Below are positions 49,577-64,000 of a stretch of 64,000 nucleotides of DNA, piece by piece. Source of the DNA: Collybia mongolica (taxonomy: Eukaryota > Basidiomycota > Agaricomycetes > Agaricales > Clitocybaceae). The stretch is taken from the NCBI GenBank assembly GCA_013420905.1, contig JAAXNY010000011.1, forward strand, positions 2,170,001 to 2,234,000, in the 5' to 3' direction. The notes under the pieces are model-generated. The model saw only the letters and a program-made list of their open reading frames with translations, was not told the DNA's origin and searched no databases. Made by a program: the position numbers and the translations under genes. Every line of letters starts with the position of its first letter. Position 1 is the first letter of the stretch.

Positions 49577-49727
49577 CACTACCGTGTGGTCGATCATTAT
49601 AGGGTCATTTATCTGCATGTTTGTGTGTTGCAGTATGTTAATGGGTGATACCAAGAAAAAAACGCGATCGTCCTGATGCAAAGAAACCTTCTATATATAA
49701 GAATGTACGCTGAATTATTCAGACCCA

Positions 49728-50674
49728 TCATGTGGTCTCGTTTGTATCATCGCGGTGTGTTTTTTGCATAGAGTCTGTTGTTTGATGGGCTTTCTCTTCA
49801 ACAACCTTGACGGCCTCGGCAATCTTCCCTTCTACTTTATGGGCTACCACCTGTGTCCATCCAAGTGTCTCCTTCAATTTTAATCCGGTCGTTTCTTGAA
49901 TCTTTTCCACAGCTTTCTCGGCACCTTGATTCAGCCAGCCCCTTCCGTCCTGCGTTGCATCCTTGATCCGCTCCCAGGTCATCCGCGTATGTTGATTTGC
50001 CGTCTCGTGCTTTTCTGCCAGGCTCGGGAAATACGTCTCTTCGAGTGAAGCAAAATACGAAGTGAGATTCGTGGTTGTTTTAGGGAGGAAGTGGTTTGCG
50101 GAGATGAGGAGGAAGGCCGGGGGCAGGAGAAGTCTAGTGGGTAGGAAGCGGTTTCTCGCTAAGATAGATCCACTGAGAGTTGCTACCCCAACGTAGAGTA
50201 ACCCTGGTGTTAATGATTCCTCAGGGGAAATGATAGCTTTGACACGGTCTATATGCCTGTAAGGTTTGTGACCCACATAAAATGGATGTACGTACTCTCG
50301 ACTGCGTGCTCGACCCCAATCCACTTAGAAACTATTCCTTGAACATGGCTGTGTGTGTCACTGTACGCCTGCAAGAACCGTCTACGTGCGACACCAATTT
50401 GAATCTCTAGTGGTGATGGTGTTTCTAGTAATAGAATTTCGGGTGCCGGCTTGGGATATATAGATAGCTAGGACGGTATAAGAAGGAACGGCGCACATAA
50501 AGGAGTACAACTTACTCTCTCCCGTTCCTGCGGTGGATTGTTGACTAGTTCAATACCTGTTGCTGCCACCGAGCTCGTTAAGAACGCTCGCCGGGACTAT
50601 AACGGAAATTTTAGATACATAAAACGATCAAATGGGGCCAAATTTCGTACCAGTCGAAACGGTGCGCGAAACAT
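49728..50674 (-). CDS. MICOS complex subunit, ApoO family (Mic26/Mic27-like)
   Basis: Inner-membrane protein that shapes mitochondrial cristae. Start ATG 50674 (MFRAPFRL), then SRRAFLTSSVAATGIELVNN after an intron, a likely mitochondrial import region. The next exons read LSIYPKPAPEILLLETPSP and RRRFLQAYSD, then VSKWIGVEHAVES, joined to HIDRVKAIISPEESLTPGLL by a 35-nt intron (50257-50291). Two hydrophobic segments follow (PGLLYVGVATLSGSILARNR and RLLLPPAFLLISANHFLP), then an amphipathic helical tail (WERIKDATQDGRGWLNQGAE, LKLKETLGWTQVVAHKVEGK), ending at 49728-49730. The twin hydrophobic segments with a downstream helix match ApoO/Mic26-27 proteins. Yeast Mic26 and Mic27 are not distinguished here. 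It is divergent from EMC1, with only about 225 bp between starts. Confidence 0.85.
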
Positions 50675-50898
50675 GGATACAGCAAGACCTTGGAATTGTC
50701 CGGGGGCCTAGAGGTCGGTGAGCACTGAGCGTCGGACTTGCACGGGAATATGAGCGGTTGTTTGGATTAGGGGGTGTCAGACAATAATACGTTGCACTTT
50801 TGGGAGTCGCGTGGCGTTGATTGTAGAATTTCCTCTGAAGCCTCAAAATTGACTACCGTACAGCGTCAAGTCGCGTTCGCTCTCTACGGACGCCATAG
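50675..50898. promoter_or_regulatory. Shared divergent promoter region
   Basis: A 224-bp gap between the starts of the MICOS-subunit gene (minus) and EMC1 (plus). Such a short gap suggests a bidirectional promoter. No specific motif was identified. Confidence 0.45.
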
Positions 50899-53800
50899 AT
50901 GCGGTTTCTCCGCAACTCAATCACGTCCCTATTGTTCATTGTTCCTTTGTTCCTCCTATATTTACCAACAGCTAATGCCCTCCATGAATCCGACGTAGGT
51001 ATCGTAGATTGGTACAAACAACTTATCGGTGTTCCCCTGGCGGGTGCTTTGGCAACAGCACCTGTATTTCATCGCGTCGGAGAGAACAGCGTTATATTAA
51101 CTGCAACTGGGAACAATGTGTTGGCGGCGCTGAATCCAGTAAACGGCTCTGTTGGTGCGTGAAATGTTCTGCTGGCTCATCCTAGGAGGATACAAAAGAA
51201 AGCTAATATGCCTGTATTATTTGTAGCCTGGAGGCATGTTCACGAAGCAGAAGATAGGATAGCCGGGTTTTATAAACATGGTAATCGTAAGTGTTATGTA
51301 TATATTGTGCATAACCTAGTCGTATTGTAACACATGCCTGTTTAGTGGTTGCAACTTTATCTGGACCAGGAGGATCAACTTTTCGAACGTATGATGTCTT
51401 GAATGGAACACTTATTCTCGAGAAACGACTGCATTCCCCCGGATCCGGACACCTCTCAGAGCCTCACCATTTTGGAAAATTCGTTGCATTCTCACCAGAT
51501 GGACGTGATGCATACGTCTTAACTAACGGCCACACAATTTCAAAAATTGACAGTATCACCGGAAAAGTTCAATGGGTTCGGTCTTCTGAGGATAAGACGT
51601 GCGTAACATCTTATTTTCAATATAGATTCTGAAACCCACACCACCGATAGTTCCCTTATCATCTACTCAAAGGTGGTCGTTGCGCCCACTGCAATTTACG
51701 CTGTAGGAGTAACGAAATCCACTGCGTCTTTCACTCTCCACGCTGTTGCCTTGTCCCCCGTTGATGGGGATATTTTGTCAACAAGGGACTTTCCTTCCAG
51801 CATCTCGGACGCATTGACTGGTTTCCTCACGCTTTCTGGATCGACCACCACAGCCCCTCAAATAGTATGGCTTGAAGAAGGCTCTATAAAGTCGATTGTG
51901 CTTACCGCGATTCTCAATGTGAAAGTCACTACGGTCAACCACGCAAAGTTCGAAAGGATTATGGACGTTGGTGTCTCTGGCCAAGCGCACTTTGCTGCTG
52001 TCCATGCGGATGGATCAGTGAGAGTAATGAGCTCTCAATCTGACAGGCCGGGACTGAAGTCACTGGGTGAGTTCGAGAAATCGGTGCGTTATAGGTCGTC
52101 AGTGTTATCCTGGGCAACTTTCATTCCAAGTCATGCAGGACGACATGGTGGAACCTATATACGCTGCCGGCGTTGACGAAAATGACCAATTATACGTCTC
52201 TCGTGTATATTGGGCGCCTTCGATTATGGTGAGTTGTTTGGTATGGGCAAGTGATATTATACATGATTCATACCTCGATCAGCAAGCTAAAGCGGATTTG
52301 CTCTCTGCTCGTTCGGACACCGAACGAACCCTCACTACGACTGTCGAAATTCCTTTTGACACTCGCACACATGGAATTCTTGGTCATGTATGTTCATATT
52401 AAGGATATTTGCCTTGTTCATTCCTTACACGTTATACATAGGTAACCATGGACGCATACACTAGTTCCGATACCTTTATCACCCGGACGTTGATAACGAC
52501 CTCCACCGGTGCCATACAACTTTGGAAACAAGGGGACCTTCAGTGGACTAGAGAAGAAGGCCTTGCAGCAAGTGTTGCGGTTGAATTTGTGGAACTCCCA
52601 GAACGGTTGCAAACTTCTGGGAGAGATGGAGAGGAATCCTTCCTTAGCAGAGTTTTGAGGCAAATCAGCGATGCTCAGGTGCCGTTGTTGGTCCTTCGTT
52701 GAAGCAACATCGAACTTACGCCCGCTACAGGGTTTCCCTCAGTATCTCGTCAATTTCGCTCGGCGTTTTGCAACTGGTTCATATGCCTCGCCTTCGTCTC
52801 CGGCAGCTGCGTCCCCATCAGAACCCCTCGCACGAGATACCTTTGGATTTAGACAAGTCGTTGTTATTGCTACTCTCTTTGGGAAGGTGTACGGAATTGA
52901 CTCAGGCAATGGAAATATTCTATGGAGCCGAGTTATTGGGCTAGGTTGGGCAGGAGAGGTCGGCGGACAGGTACAGCCTATGAAGCTTTTCGTCGTGAAG
53001 GCCGTAGGAGATTCCGACAGCCCAGACGATCAAGGAGGTAGCGGACCGCAGGTGGCTCTAATAGCACAGAGGAGGGCGGATAATGTGCGTCCTTTTCTTC
53101 CTTTTTCATGCATTAGTTTTTGTGATTTATGTAATGGCAGTCCTTAGTGGATACAGTTTTGTTCCACATCGACCCACTTACAGGAGAAGAGATTGCTCGT
53201 CAAGTGAGGGACGGAGAGGATGAGAAGTTGACAGAAGCGGAGGGCGTTCTCCAAGGCATTGACGTTGTTTCAGGGCCAGTGGTCGAGGCCTACCTTTTGG
53301 CAGCTGGTGAATCAAAGATTGTGGTTATGCTCGACGAATACCTCCAGGTTTAGTACATTTCCTACGGTTGACTTCTAGTTTATTGATGTTAGTTTTTTTC
53401 TCTTTCCTCTAGGTATATTTGTACCCCGATAACCCAACCACTAAAGCTGCTTTTGCCAAATTTGCACCCACACTCCATTTCCCCTTGCGTACGAACACTC
53501 CTAGTGGGCAACGCAGGCTTGTAGGCCATCAAGTTGCTTTGAATCCATCACTCAGTGATAGATACGTCGCATACTCAACATGGACCTTATCTTTGCCTGA
53601 AGGCGAAGACGTGAAGACCATTGTTCCTGCTACCAAAGGGCCTGTGGCCTCTATTGGAAAAGTTCTGGGAAACAGGACGACATTATATAAGTACTTGAAC
53701 CCGAGACTGTTTGTTCTACTTACCGCACCGCACTCTACGGGGCCGGCGGCGTCGGGTTCAACCGGAACAGGGGAAGAAAAGCCAACACCCAAGACTTGTG

Positions 53801-54724
53801 GGGTCTATGTCGTAGATAGTGCCAAGGGTACTGTTGTATATCGGGCAACACTCCCCGCAGTGGATGGGATATCATGTGACGTCAGAGCGGTGTTGGCCGA
53901 AAATTGGCTGGTATATCACTACTACGAAGATGAATACAGCGGAGGGGGTAAGACCAAAGGCTGGAGGATGGTTAGTGTGGAGTTATATGAGGGCAAGGGC
54001 ATCGACGAGAAAACCATGAGGTTGGTCTTTCCTGCTTTCTTGCCATATTATATACTGATTAATGACTGAATAGCTCGGACATGTCCTCTTTCAAGAGGGA
54101 AAGTACCGACGTCTTATCTATCGAACAGGCATATGTATTCCCATATGCAATAACGGCCCTGGCTGCAACCTCAACTAAATTTGGGATCACGACCAAAGAT
54201 CTTATTGGTGAGGCCCACAGTTCCGCGATCCGCGATTACATTTAATGACATGTTGTGTCGCAGTTGCTACTCGAAATCATCAGGTCCAATCCATTCATCG
54301 GCGCTTGCTGAATCCACGAAGACCAAACCGGAAAGTAACAGCTGAGGAGCAGGAAGAGTTCCTCGTACCTTATGACCCTGTCTTACCTTATGATCCTAAA
54401 CGAGTGCTCTCACACGGCTACGAGGTAAGCCTCGCTTTTTTTTTTTATGGTCAAAGCGACGACTCAATTTGCCCTTTTCGCTAGGTCGCGAACGCTCAAC
54501 GAATCATTACAGCACCCACGATCCTTGAATCTACGTCGCTAGTGTTCGGATACGGGCTCGATATGTTCCTTACACGCGTGGCACCATCGAATACGTTTGA
54601 TGTTCTCAGCGAGAACTTCAATAAGGTACAGCTGGTTCTGACTGTTGCTGCGCTGGCCATGGCTATCATTTTTACTAAGCCTATGGTGAAGAGAAAGCGC
54701 TTAAGGGAAAAATGGTATCAGTAA
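50899..54724 (+). CDS. ER membrane protein complex subunit 1
   Basis: Largest subunit of the EMC, which inserts tail-anchored and multi-pass membrane proteins into the ER. Start ATG 50899; signal peptide MRFLRNSITSLLFIVPLFLL ending PTANAL. The luminal beta-propeller with PQQ-like repeats is seen in WYKQLIGVPLAGALATAPVF, TYDVLNGTLILEKRLHS, KIDSITGKVQWVRS and VYGIDSGNGNILWSR. The C-terminal DUF1620 region has YVVDSAKGTVVYRATLP, AYVFPYAITALAATST and SHGYEVANAQRIITAPTILE. A transmembrane helix (VQLVLTVAALAMAIIFTK) is followed by a basic cytosolic end (RKRLREKWYQ). About a dozen introns interrupt the gene; exons read through with conserved frame and I saw no stops. It ends at 54724. Confidence 0.9.
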
Positions 54725-54910
54725 CCTCAATAGCTGAATGATATCTGTACAATAAATATCTACTTATCACACCCGACCTTCCATGTTTCATTCTTCAGTG
54801 GCCCTGAAACGTGACATATGCCAAGCCCTGGCATTCGCGACTTTACCGGCCCTTAACCTAATTCAACATCTCTGAATTCCAACATTCGGTCGCCTCACAA
54901 CTTTAAAAAA

Positions 54911-58891
<3,981 letters not shown>

Positions 58892-59584
58892 TCACACAAC
58901 AACGAAACCTCTGTATATATACAATGTAAACTAGGATATGAGGATTGCCAGGCAGTTTCTATACATCGGAATGATACCCAGCTTCACCGTATATATAATA
59001 GTATAATAAATAATCATATCTGTTGATAAAGATACCGTACCCATATACATTCATTTCAATGGCCCTCAATCATACGATAGCGGCGAATGGAAAGAGAACA
59101 TTATTCGAACGGAATGCAAAATCGACGTATTTAGAATACAACGCTAGAGAAACACAAGCACTTTTTTTACACATGTGCAACGCTCAAAAGCCACATTCGA
59201 TGTATTCAGTAATGCCACTGCCCCATATGCTTTCGTACTGTCATTGCATGCATGACAAGGGCCTGATATTCCCAGCGTCTCATCGACCCATACAGCAGGA
59301 GCGTTGAGACGAGGGGAGCAGGAGCCCGGTCAAGAAGCTCGAGAAGAAATGAGGAATCTTCACTGATCGATGTACGCATATGGGCCTAGAGCAAAAATCG
59401 AAAACATTATGAGGACTGATGATGGGGTGTAGCACAGAGCACGGTATTATCGGTGGTGAATGTTATGGTTCAACATAGTGAGTAGTCGACAGATTCTGTT
59501 GAATATCGTGAAGACAAGCTATTTGCCATGAGGTGAAGCGGTTCCTTTCTATGCGACCCCTTTGGTCATTACGGAAAAAGTAAT
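58892..59584. other. Intergenic region between convergent genes
   Basis: About 0.7 kb, AT-rich (3' flank of the SNF2 gene, with tandem ATA/TATA-rich sequence near 58930-59010). A frame at 59023-59307 has no recognisable protein features. Nothing else was found. Confidence 0.35.
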
Positions 59585-61772
59585 CTATGAAGTAATTAGG
59601 GAATCACCAACCTGACTAGTTATGTTTTCCTCTGAACCAGATCGCATTTTTCTCTTCAGGTTCCTCAAGGTTGTACGCGCCACTACGATGCCATATGACG
59701 GATTAGAACCCACGTAATTTGAAACTGCTGATATTGCCTGTTTAATCGCAGTAGTATCGTCCAAGAACCTCGTTGCCTTCAACAACGTCTCAAGCATTTT
59801 TTCCAGTATACTCAGTAGCAATTCCATATATTTCGTTGGCATTGGCTCGGGTTCTTTGATGTTGCCAAAAAACTCCACAAGAAGTTTATCCAGGAGATTG
59901 ACAAATGTGGATTGGTGAGAGCGTGCTCGGGGCTCCTGGACCGATTGCCAGACCGCTTCAAAGATTTTGAGGATGTGTTTATATGCACTCACTCTGTCGT
60001 CTATGCAGGACAGTTCAGGAATGATAGTGCAAATAACGAATTCGAAGGGTGACAATGGTCGAGTTCCAGCGTCTGTGGCACTTGGATCATGGGGGGACCT
60101 TGTGCGACCCCCAGGGGGCGGCACTATCTTGAACTGTAGAAGTTTGTCTATGGTTTGTCTCGACTGATCTAGATCCGGGTAGAAGTCAAGGTTTCGAGTA
60201 GTTGCAGCAAGGGTTGACTCTCTTAAATTCAAGCATGCTGTCATGGTACAGAATACCAAGCTGATTTCTTCTTGTCACAATACTGAAGATAAGGCATAAG
60301 GTCAGACACAAATAGTAACGGCACTTGACGTATTTTCCCCATTAAACCCCAGTCCATTGGAGAAGATACGGCACCAGTCAGGTGATACATGGCCTCCATG
60401 CAAGCGATGGCCCGAGTCTTTTGACCTCTCTCCCCTGAAGCCCAAGGATAAGGAATGGTTCGGTGGAAGAACTTGCGAATATCGGCCAGCAGCTGGGGGT
60501 CACGTTCGACTAGATGATAGAGCAGCGAAGATTCCCACATTGAAAGCCCTGGTATGGCCGAGAGAAAGGCTTCGAGTTCGCGATCCTCGTTTATTAAACC
60601 ATGGATCCAAGTCAGGGCTCTGACCATCCTCTTTTTTGTCGTATAATGCAACTGGCCGTCTACTGATGCAAGCTGTTCTTGAGCCTTGGAGATGCTAATG
60701 ATGAGGTGTTGTGTTGATGCATTCTGGGGAGGGCTTTGTGCTATGAAAGTCGTATAGTCCTCTCCAACGAACTTGGATTCCAAGAATTTGATGTAAGAAC
60801 GTTCCTCGGGATCACTAACGCGGCGCATGGGGTGAGTTGAAAACTCAATGACCGCACTATCTGGCTTTGGTGAGGGTAAAACCCTTGAGAAATAGTGCGA
60901 AATATACCAAAGTGTGGATGAGAAAGGAGTTCGCAGGGTAGATTGTGTGTGAAAAAGAGGAAGAGTAGCAGCCACACCATACATGAGGGTGCAAAATGCT
61001 AGGATGGACAAAACGAAGTATGCGATCGGTAGACTGATTTCGTAAAGGAAAGTGACGAGCCCTGTGAGGAAGAGGAAAAGTGCGATGTGGATGAGGATGG
61101 GGATAGTATCCACGATTTCGCTCATGTGTGACTTCTCAAGGCCCTCGAACATAAGGGCGCGAATTAATGCGCGTTTATGGGTGCTTTGTTGGAACCGCTC
61201 GATGGATCTTGTGTAATTCCGTGCCCAGTACTGGACTAATGTGGCAGCTAGCGCACAGACCAGACTGAGAGAAAGACTGAGGAACCACATCGCATTGACA
61301 GCTAGAGCCGTATTTGATGGATAGAACGCACCCTTGGAGGGAGATAGCTGGGTATTTGAAGATTGTGAGGAGTTAGTAATGACCGTAAGCTGCGAAGAAA
61401 TCTGCGCTAGGAGCGCTACTGTTGCACTGTCTGTGTCTGTGCCTTCCGACAGACCCTTATAGCTTTCGATGAGAAATGCTGTAACAATAGCTGAAAAAAG
61501 ACCAGCCTATACAGAACTAAGATAGAAAAATCAAAGAATGTCAAGGCTACGCACAAAGATCAGGATTCCATCTGTTGTTTCCTTCCAATCTTCGACCATT
61601 TGCTGATCAACCTTCTCCGCTTCCTTCAAATACATTGAAAACATCTTATCAGCGGGATGTCCATATCCATCCGAGCTTGCTTGTTGACCATCAGCAATCC
61701 GATTGCCTGTGTTGCGACCACATTACACTCACAAAAACCTGTCCCATAATCTTGGGCACCTGGAGTGTTCAT
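59585..61772 (-). CDS. DUF6535-like multi-pass membrane protein (function unknown)
   Basis: A basidiomycete-specific family with an N-terminal DUF6535 domain. Suggested start is ATG 61772 (MNTPGAQDYGTG), joined over a 32-nt intron to NRIADGQQASSDGYGHPADK; the short intron leaves the start somewhat uncertain. The domain signature VEDWKETTDGILIFAGLFSA (around 61560) is followed by hydrophobic segments: AIVTAFLIESYK, MWFLSLSLSLVCALAATLVQ, IPILIHIALFLFLTGLVTFL and YFVLSILAFCTLMYGVAATL. The cytosolic C-terminal part (ALTWIHGLINEDRELEAFLS, VRTTL-like VVARTTLRNLKRKMR) ends at 59585. A likely 41-nt intron at 60238-60278 restores frame between two large exons. Such genes are expanded in mushroom genomes and their role is unknown. 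Confidence 0.8.
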
Positions 61773-62174
61773 GTATACACGATGTATAGAGTTTGGTTGC
61801 TGCTCAGCCAGTTGCGCCTACGAATTGCTCCCAGATGACACTACCAATAACCTTGAGTACAGGCATCACAACTCCGGTCTAGATATGTGGTAGCCTGTCA
61901 TTCGTCGACGACAACTTGTGATGATTTTGATCAGACAGCTGTCTCATTGCACAAGTAATGCGAGACGAGGATTCGGTCATGTGACAGGGGAATTATCGGA
62001 CATTTCCATTATTATGCTTCCCCCCCCTATCCTTCCCACACTGTAGGTGCACTAGCATTGAATCAAAATAATACCTTATCAGTACTAAATCTAGATGGTC
62101 TCCCAGCACAATCCATGTCCGTGTCTATGATTGCCTTGTCCATCTTCGTCTCCTTTTCTCACCTATACAAACAT
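61773..62174. other. Intergenic region between two minus-strand genes
   Basis: About 400 bp between the DUF6535 gene start and the 3' end of the trehalose-synthase-type gene. It contains a C-run near 62020-62028 and no recognised gene. Confidence 0.35.
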
Positions 62175-64000
62175 CTATTGGGCGCCGGCCAAAGCCCTCA
62201 GCGCATCCCGGACCTTTCCAGGTTCTATCCTCCACTTTGCATCCGTGCCCTTCCCTCCAGTCGAACACGTCTCAGAGTTGTCAAATTCGTTCAACCTCCT
62301 CAAGAGCTTCTCATCCCCACTGATAGCCAGCAGGAAATCCAGATCATCGCCCCCGATCACCTCGGCCGATGCGTCTGGCGACATCCATGCCGCCCGCCCA
62401 GACAGTGGGGATCGCGCAGGGCCTCCAGGATGTAGAATTGCAGCAAGCGATGTTGCTCGCGAAATATTGTTTGGGAGCACAAGGAAACTGTTCTTTCCGG
62501 GAATGATACGCAGGCCATAGCGTTCACCAAGGCTGGAGAAGCAAGGTGATGAGGAAGCGTGAATCAAAGTCGGAGCCGGGATATTTACCTGTCAAAGATG
62601 TGGTTCTGGGCCTCTGCGGCTTGTCGTCGAGCCCATTGGCGGTCTGCAGAATCAACATCTGAAGGCTCTCCAGTCCAGAAGCGCCAAACCATGGACGCTT
62701 CACGGGCTTCAACGAATGAGCCCGGTGTTCGTTCCGTGAACTAAACGAAAAGAGAAGAAAGTATTAATATCCGGCAACATAGGGAACGTATGACGTACAT
62801 AATTCAATATTTCCAGACAAGCACTCTTCCAAGTCAAATTGAAGTTCGCAACCATGTTAATCCACGCTCCGTTTTCAAGGCGTGTTTTCCTTGTCTTGAT
62901 GAAGCAGCCATTTTCAGCACTGAAGATATGAAGACAAAGTAAGCCACCAGAGATACTCGAAACACGAATGAATGGTACGTACACAAGCCCAACACTTGGT
63001 ACCCTCTCCGCAATTCTCTCCAACGCGCCCTTGACCCTAAACCCACTGAGCAACCACACCTCATTTCTTTTATCCTCCGCCAACTTTCCCAGTACCTCGA
63101 TCACCTCTTCAGGCACTTCTGTATCCACTCCCTTCTGCGCCTTCTGTACCTTTCTCGCCTCCTCATCTAGCCAGATGCGCATGTCCCTTTTCCAAAGTGT
63201 TCCCTCCAAATCTACTACAATGAGTCTCCGCCCAGTTGAATGTCGATACCTCACCACCACTCGCCCCATATCCAGCACAGGTACGTCTTCTCCAGCATCG
63301 TCCTCGATATGGTGCTCCGTGTGCGCGCGGATGCATCGATTCAAGAACGACGTCACAAATGCCTGTGCGGTCTGGGTAGTCACATGGTTATGCAACTCAA
63401 CCCACCGGGTGTGTGCCTCCTCTGGAACCATGGTAAGGGCCTGCACGATCGCATGTCAGTTTACATAACGTGTCGCATAGCAGGCGGAAGACATACCTGG
63501 TTGATAGCAGCAGCAGTCCCGCGAGTATCCCATGGGTTGACGGCGATGCAGCTCCTGAATCCACTATAACTATAGCTTCCCGTAAACTCGCTCAGCACGA
63601 GCGGGCGGTACTTGCCCTCCTGGCACTCAACATACTCGTGAGTTCGCAGCGCCATGCCCTCGCGGAGAGACGTCACAATGAAAGCATCTGCAACACTTAA
63701 TAAGGCGAGGTACTGTGGGAATGTCAGATCTTGGGTGTGCAGGAACACAACAGGCTGGTATGTGAGCGTAGAGAACCGCGAATTCAGCCTAGAGACGACA
63801 TCCGCGACGCCCCCTGCGAGCTCGTTTGATTCCGTCGTTTGTAGTGCGACTTGGATGAGGACAACCTGGTTGGATTGTTAGAGTAAACCGGGTGGATGAC
63901 CCTGAGGCACATACATTCCCTTGGAACTCGGGATATTTATTTAAAAAGTACTCGAAAGCTTGGATTTTCTGACGGACGCCCTAAGATGGTGTTAATACAA
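62175..64000 (-). CDS. Trehalose-6-phosphate synthase/phosphatase family protein, C-terminal part (5' end beyond window)
   Basis: The gene continues beyond the right edge of the window, so the N-terminus is missing. On the minus strand the glycosyltransferase (synthase-like) part ends with ADAFIVTSLREGMALRTHEY and LVLSEFTGSYSYSGFRSCI, INPWD-like AVNPWDTRGTAAAINQ, ALTMVPEEAHTRWVELHNHV. The phosphatase-like HAD domain begins RRLIVVDLEGTLWKRD (about 63230-63185). The nucleophile Asp is kept but the second Asp of the usual DxDGT is Glu (DLEGT). Further conserved parts are NEVWLLSGFRVKGALERIAE, AENGCFIKTR and GLRIIPGKNSFLVLPNNISR, with an Asp-rich DDLDFLLAISGDE near the end. It stops at 62175-62177. 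The changed motif suggests a Tps3/Tsl1-like regulatory subunit or a reduced-activity phosphatase; this is inference. The synthase/phosphatase family call is firm. Confidence 0.85.

Overview
This window is nuclear DNA from a filamentous fungus, most likely a mushroom-forming basidiomycete (Agaricomycetes). Genes on both strands are interrupted by many short GT-AG introns, mostly about 45-65 nt. The gene set mixes conserved eukaryotic housekeeping genes with families typical of basidiomycetes: a ZZ-finger/DUF7514-like protein, a DUF6535-like membrane protein, Ser-rich secreted GH3 beta-glucosidases and a single-pass membrane protein with a Pro-rich tail. No bacterial operon signals, tRNA, rRNA or CRISPR array were seen.

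Layout. 0.46-1.63 kb: ZZ-finger/DUF7514-like gene with a probable frameshift. 3.2-4.5 kb: APH-type kinase-like gene. 6.3-9.7 kb: peroxisomal Lon protease, 11 exons, ending in a PTS1 tripeptide. 10.2-11.9 kb (-): an unrecognised, probably broken gene. 13.3-18.0 kb (-): SNF2 helicase with an embedded RING finger. 19.8-23.5 kb and 30.7-34.4 kb (+): two paralogous secreted GH3 beta-glucosidases. Between them lie two minus-strand genes (24.0-25.6 and 25.7-29.8 kb) that look derived from a DNA transposon. 34.4-35.6 kb (-): short-chain dehydrogenase. 36.3-37.4 kb (+): UBE2S-type ubiquitin-conjugating enzyme. 37.7-39.8 kb (-): aldehyde dehydrogenase. 40.6-42.7 kb (-): a 5'-truncated LINE insertion with poly(A) tail and 15-bp target-site duplication. 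43.0-44.2 kb (+): class II aldolase-like gene. 44.4-46.3 kb (-): ESCRT-II subunit Vps36. 47.5-48.9 kb (+): single-pass membrane protein. 49.3-49.6 kb: a MITE-like inverted-repeat element. 49.7-50.7 kb (-) and 50.9-54.7 kb (+): a MICOS ApoO-type subunit and EMC1, head to head. 54.9-58.9 kb (+): SNF2 remodeller with a C-terminal PHD-like zinc region. 59.6-61.8 kb (-): DUF6535-like membrane protein. 62.2 kb to the window edge (-): the C-terminal part of a trehalose-6-phosphate synthase/phosphatase family protein.

How they fit together. Most genes are individual housekeeping functions (peroxisomal proteolysis, chromatin remodelling, ubiquitination, endosomal sorting, ER membrane insertion, mitochondrial cristae, trehalose metabolism) and form no obvious pathway cluster. 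The most interesting accessory part is 19.7-34.4 kb, where a duplicated beta-glucosidase pair is split by a two-gene transposon-like block. Exon boundaries were placed by reading frame, splice consensus and conserved motifs only; no alignment or transcript data were used.
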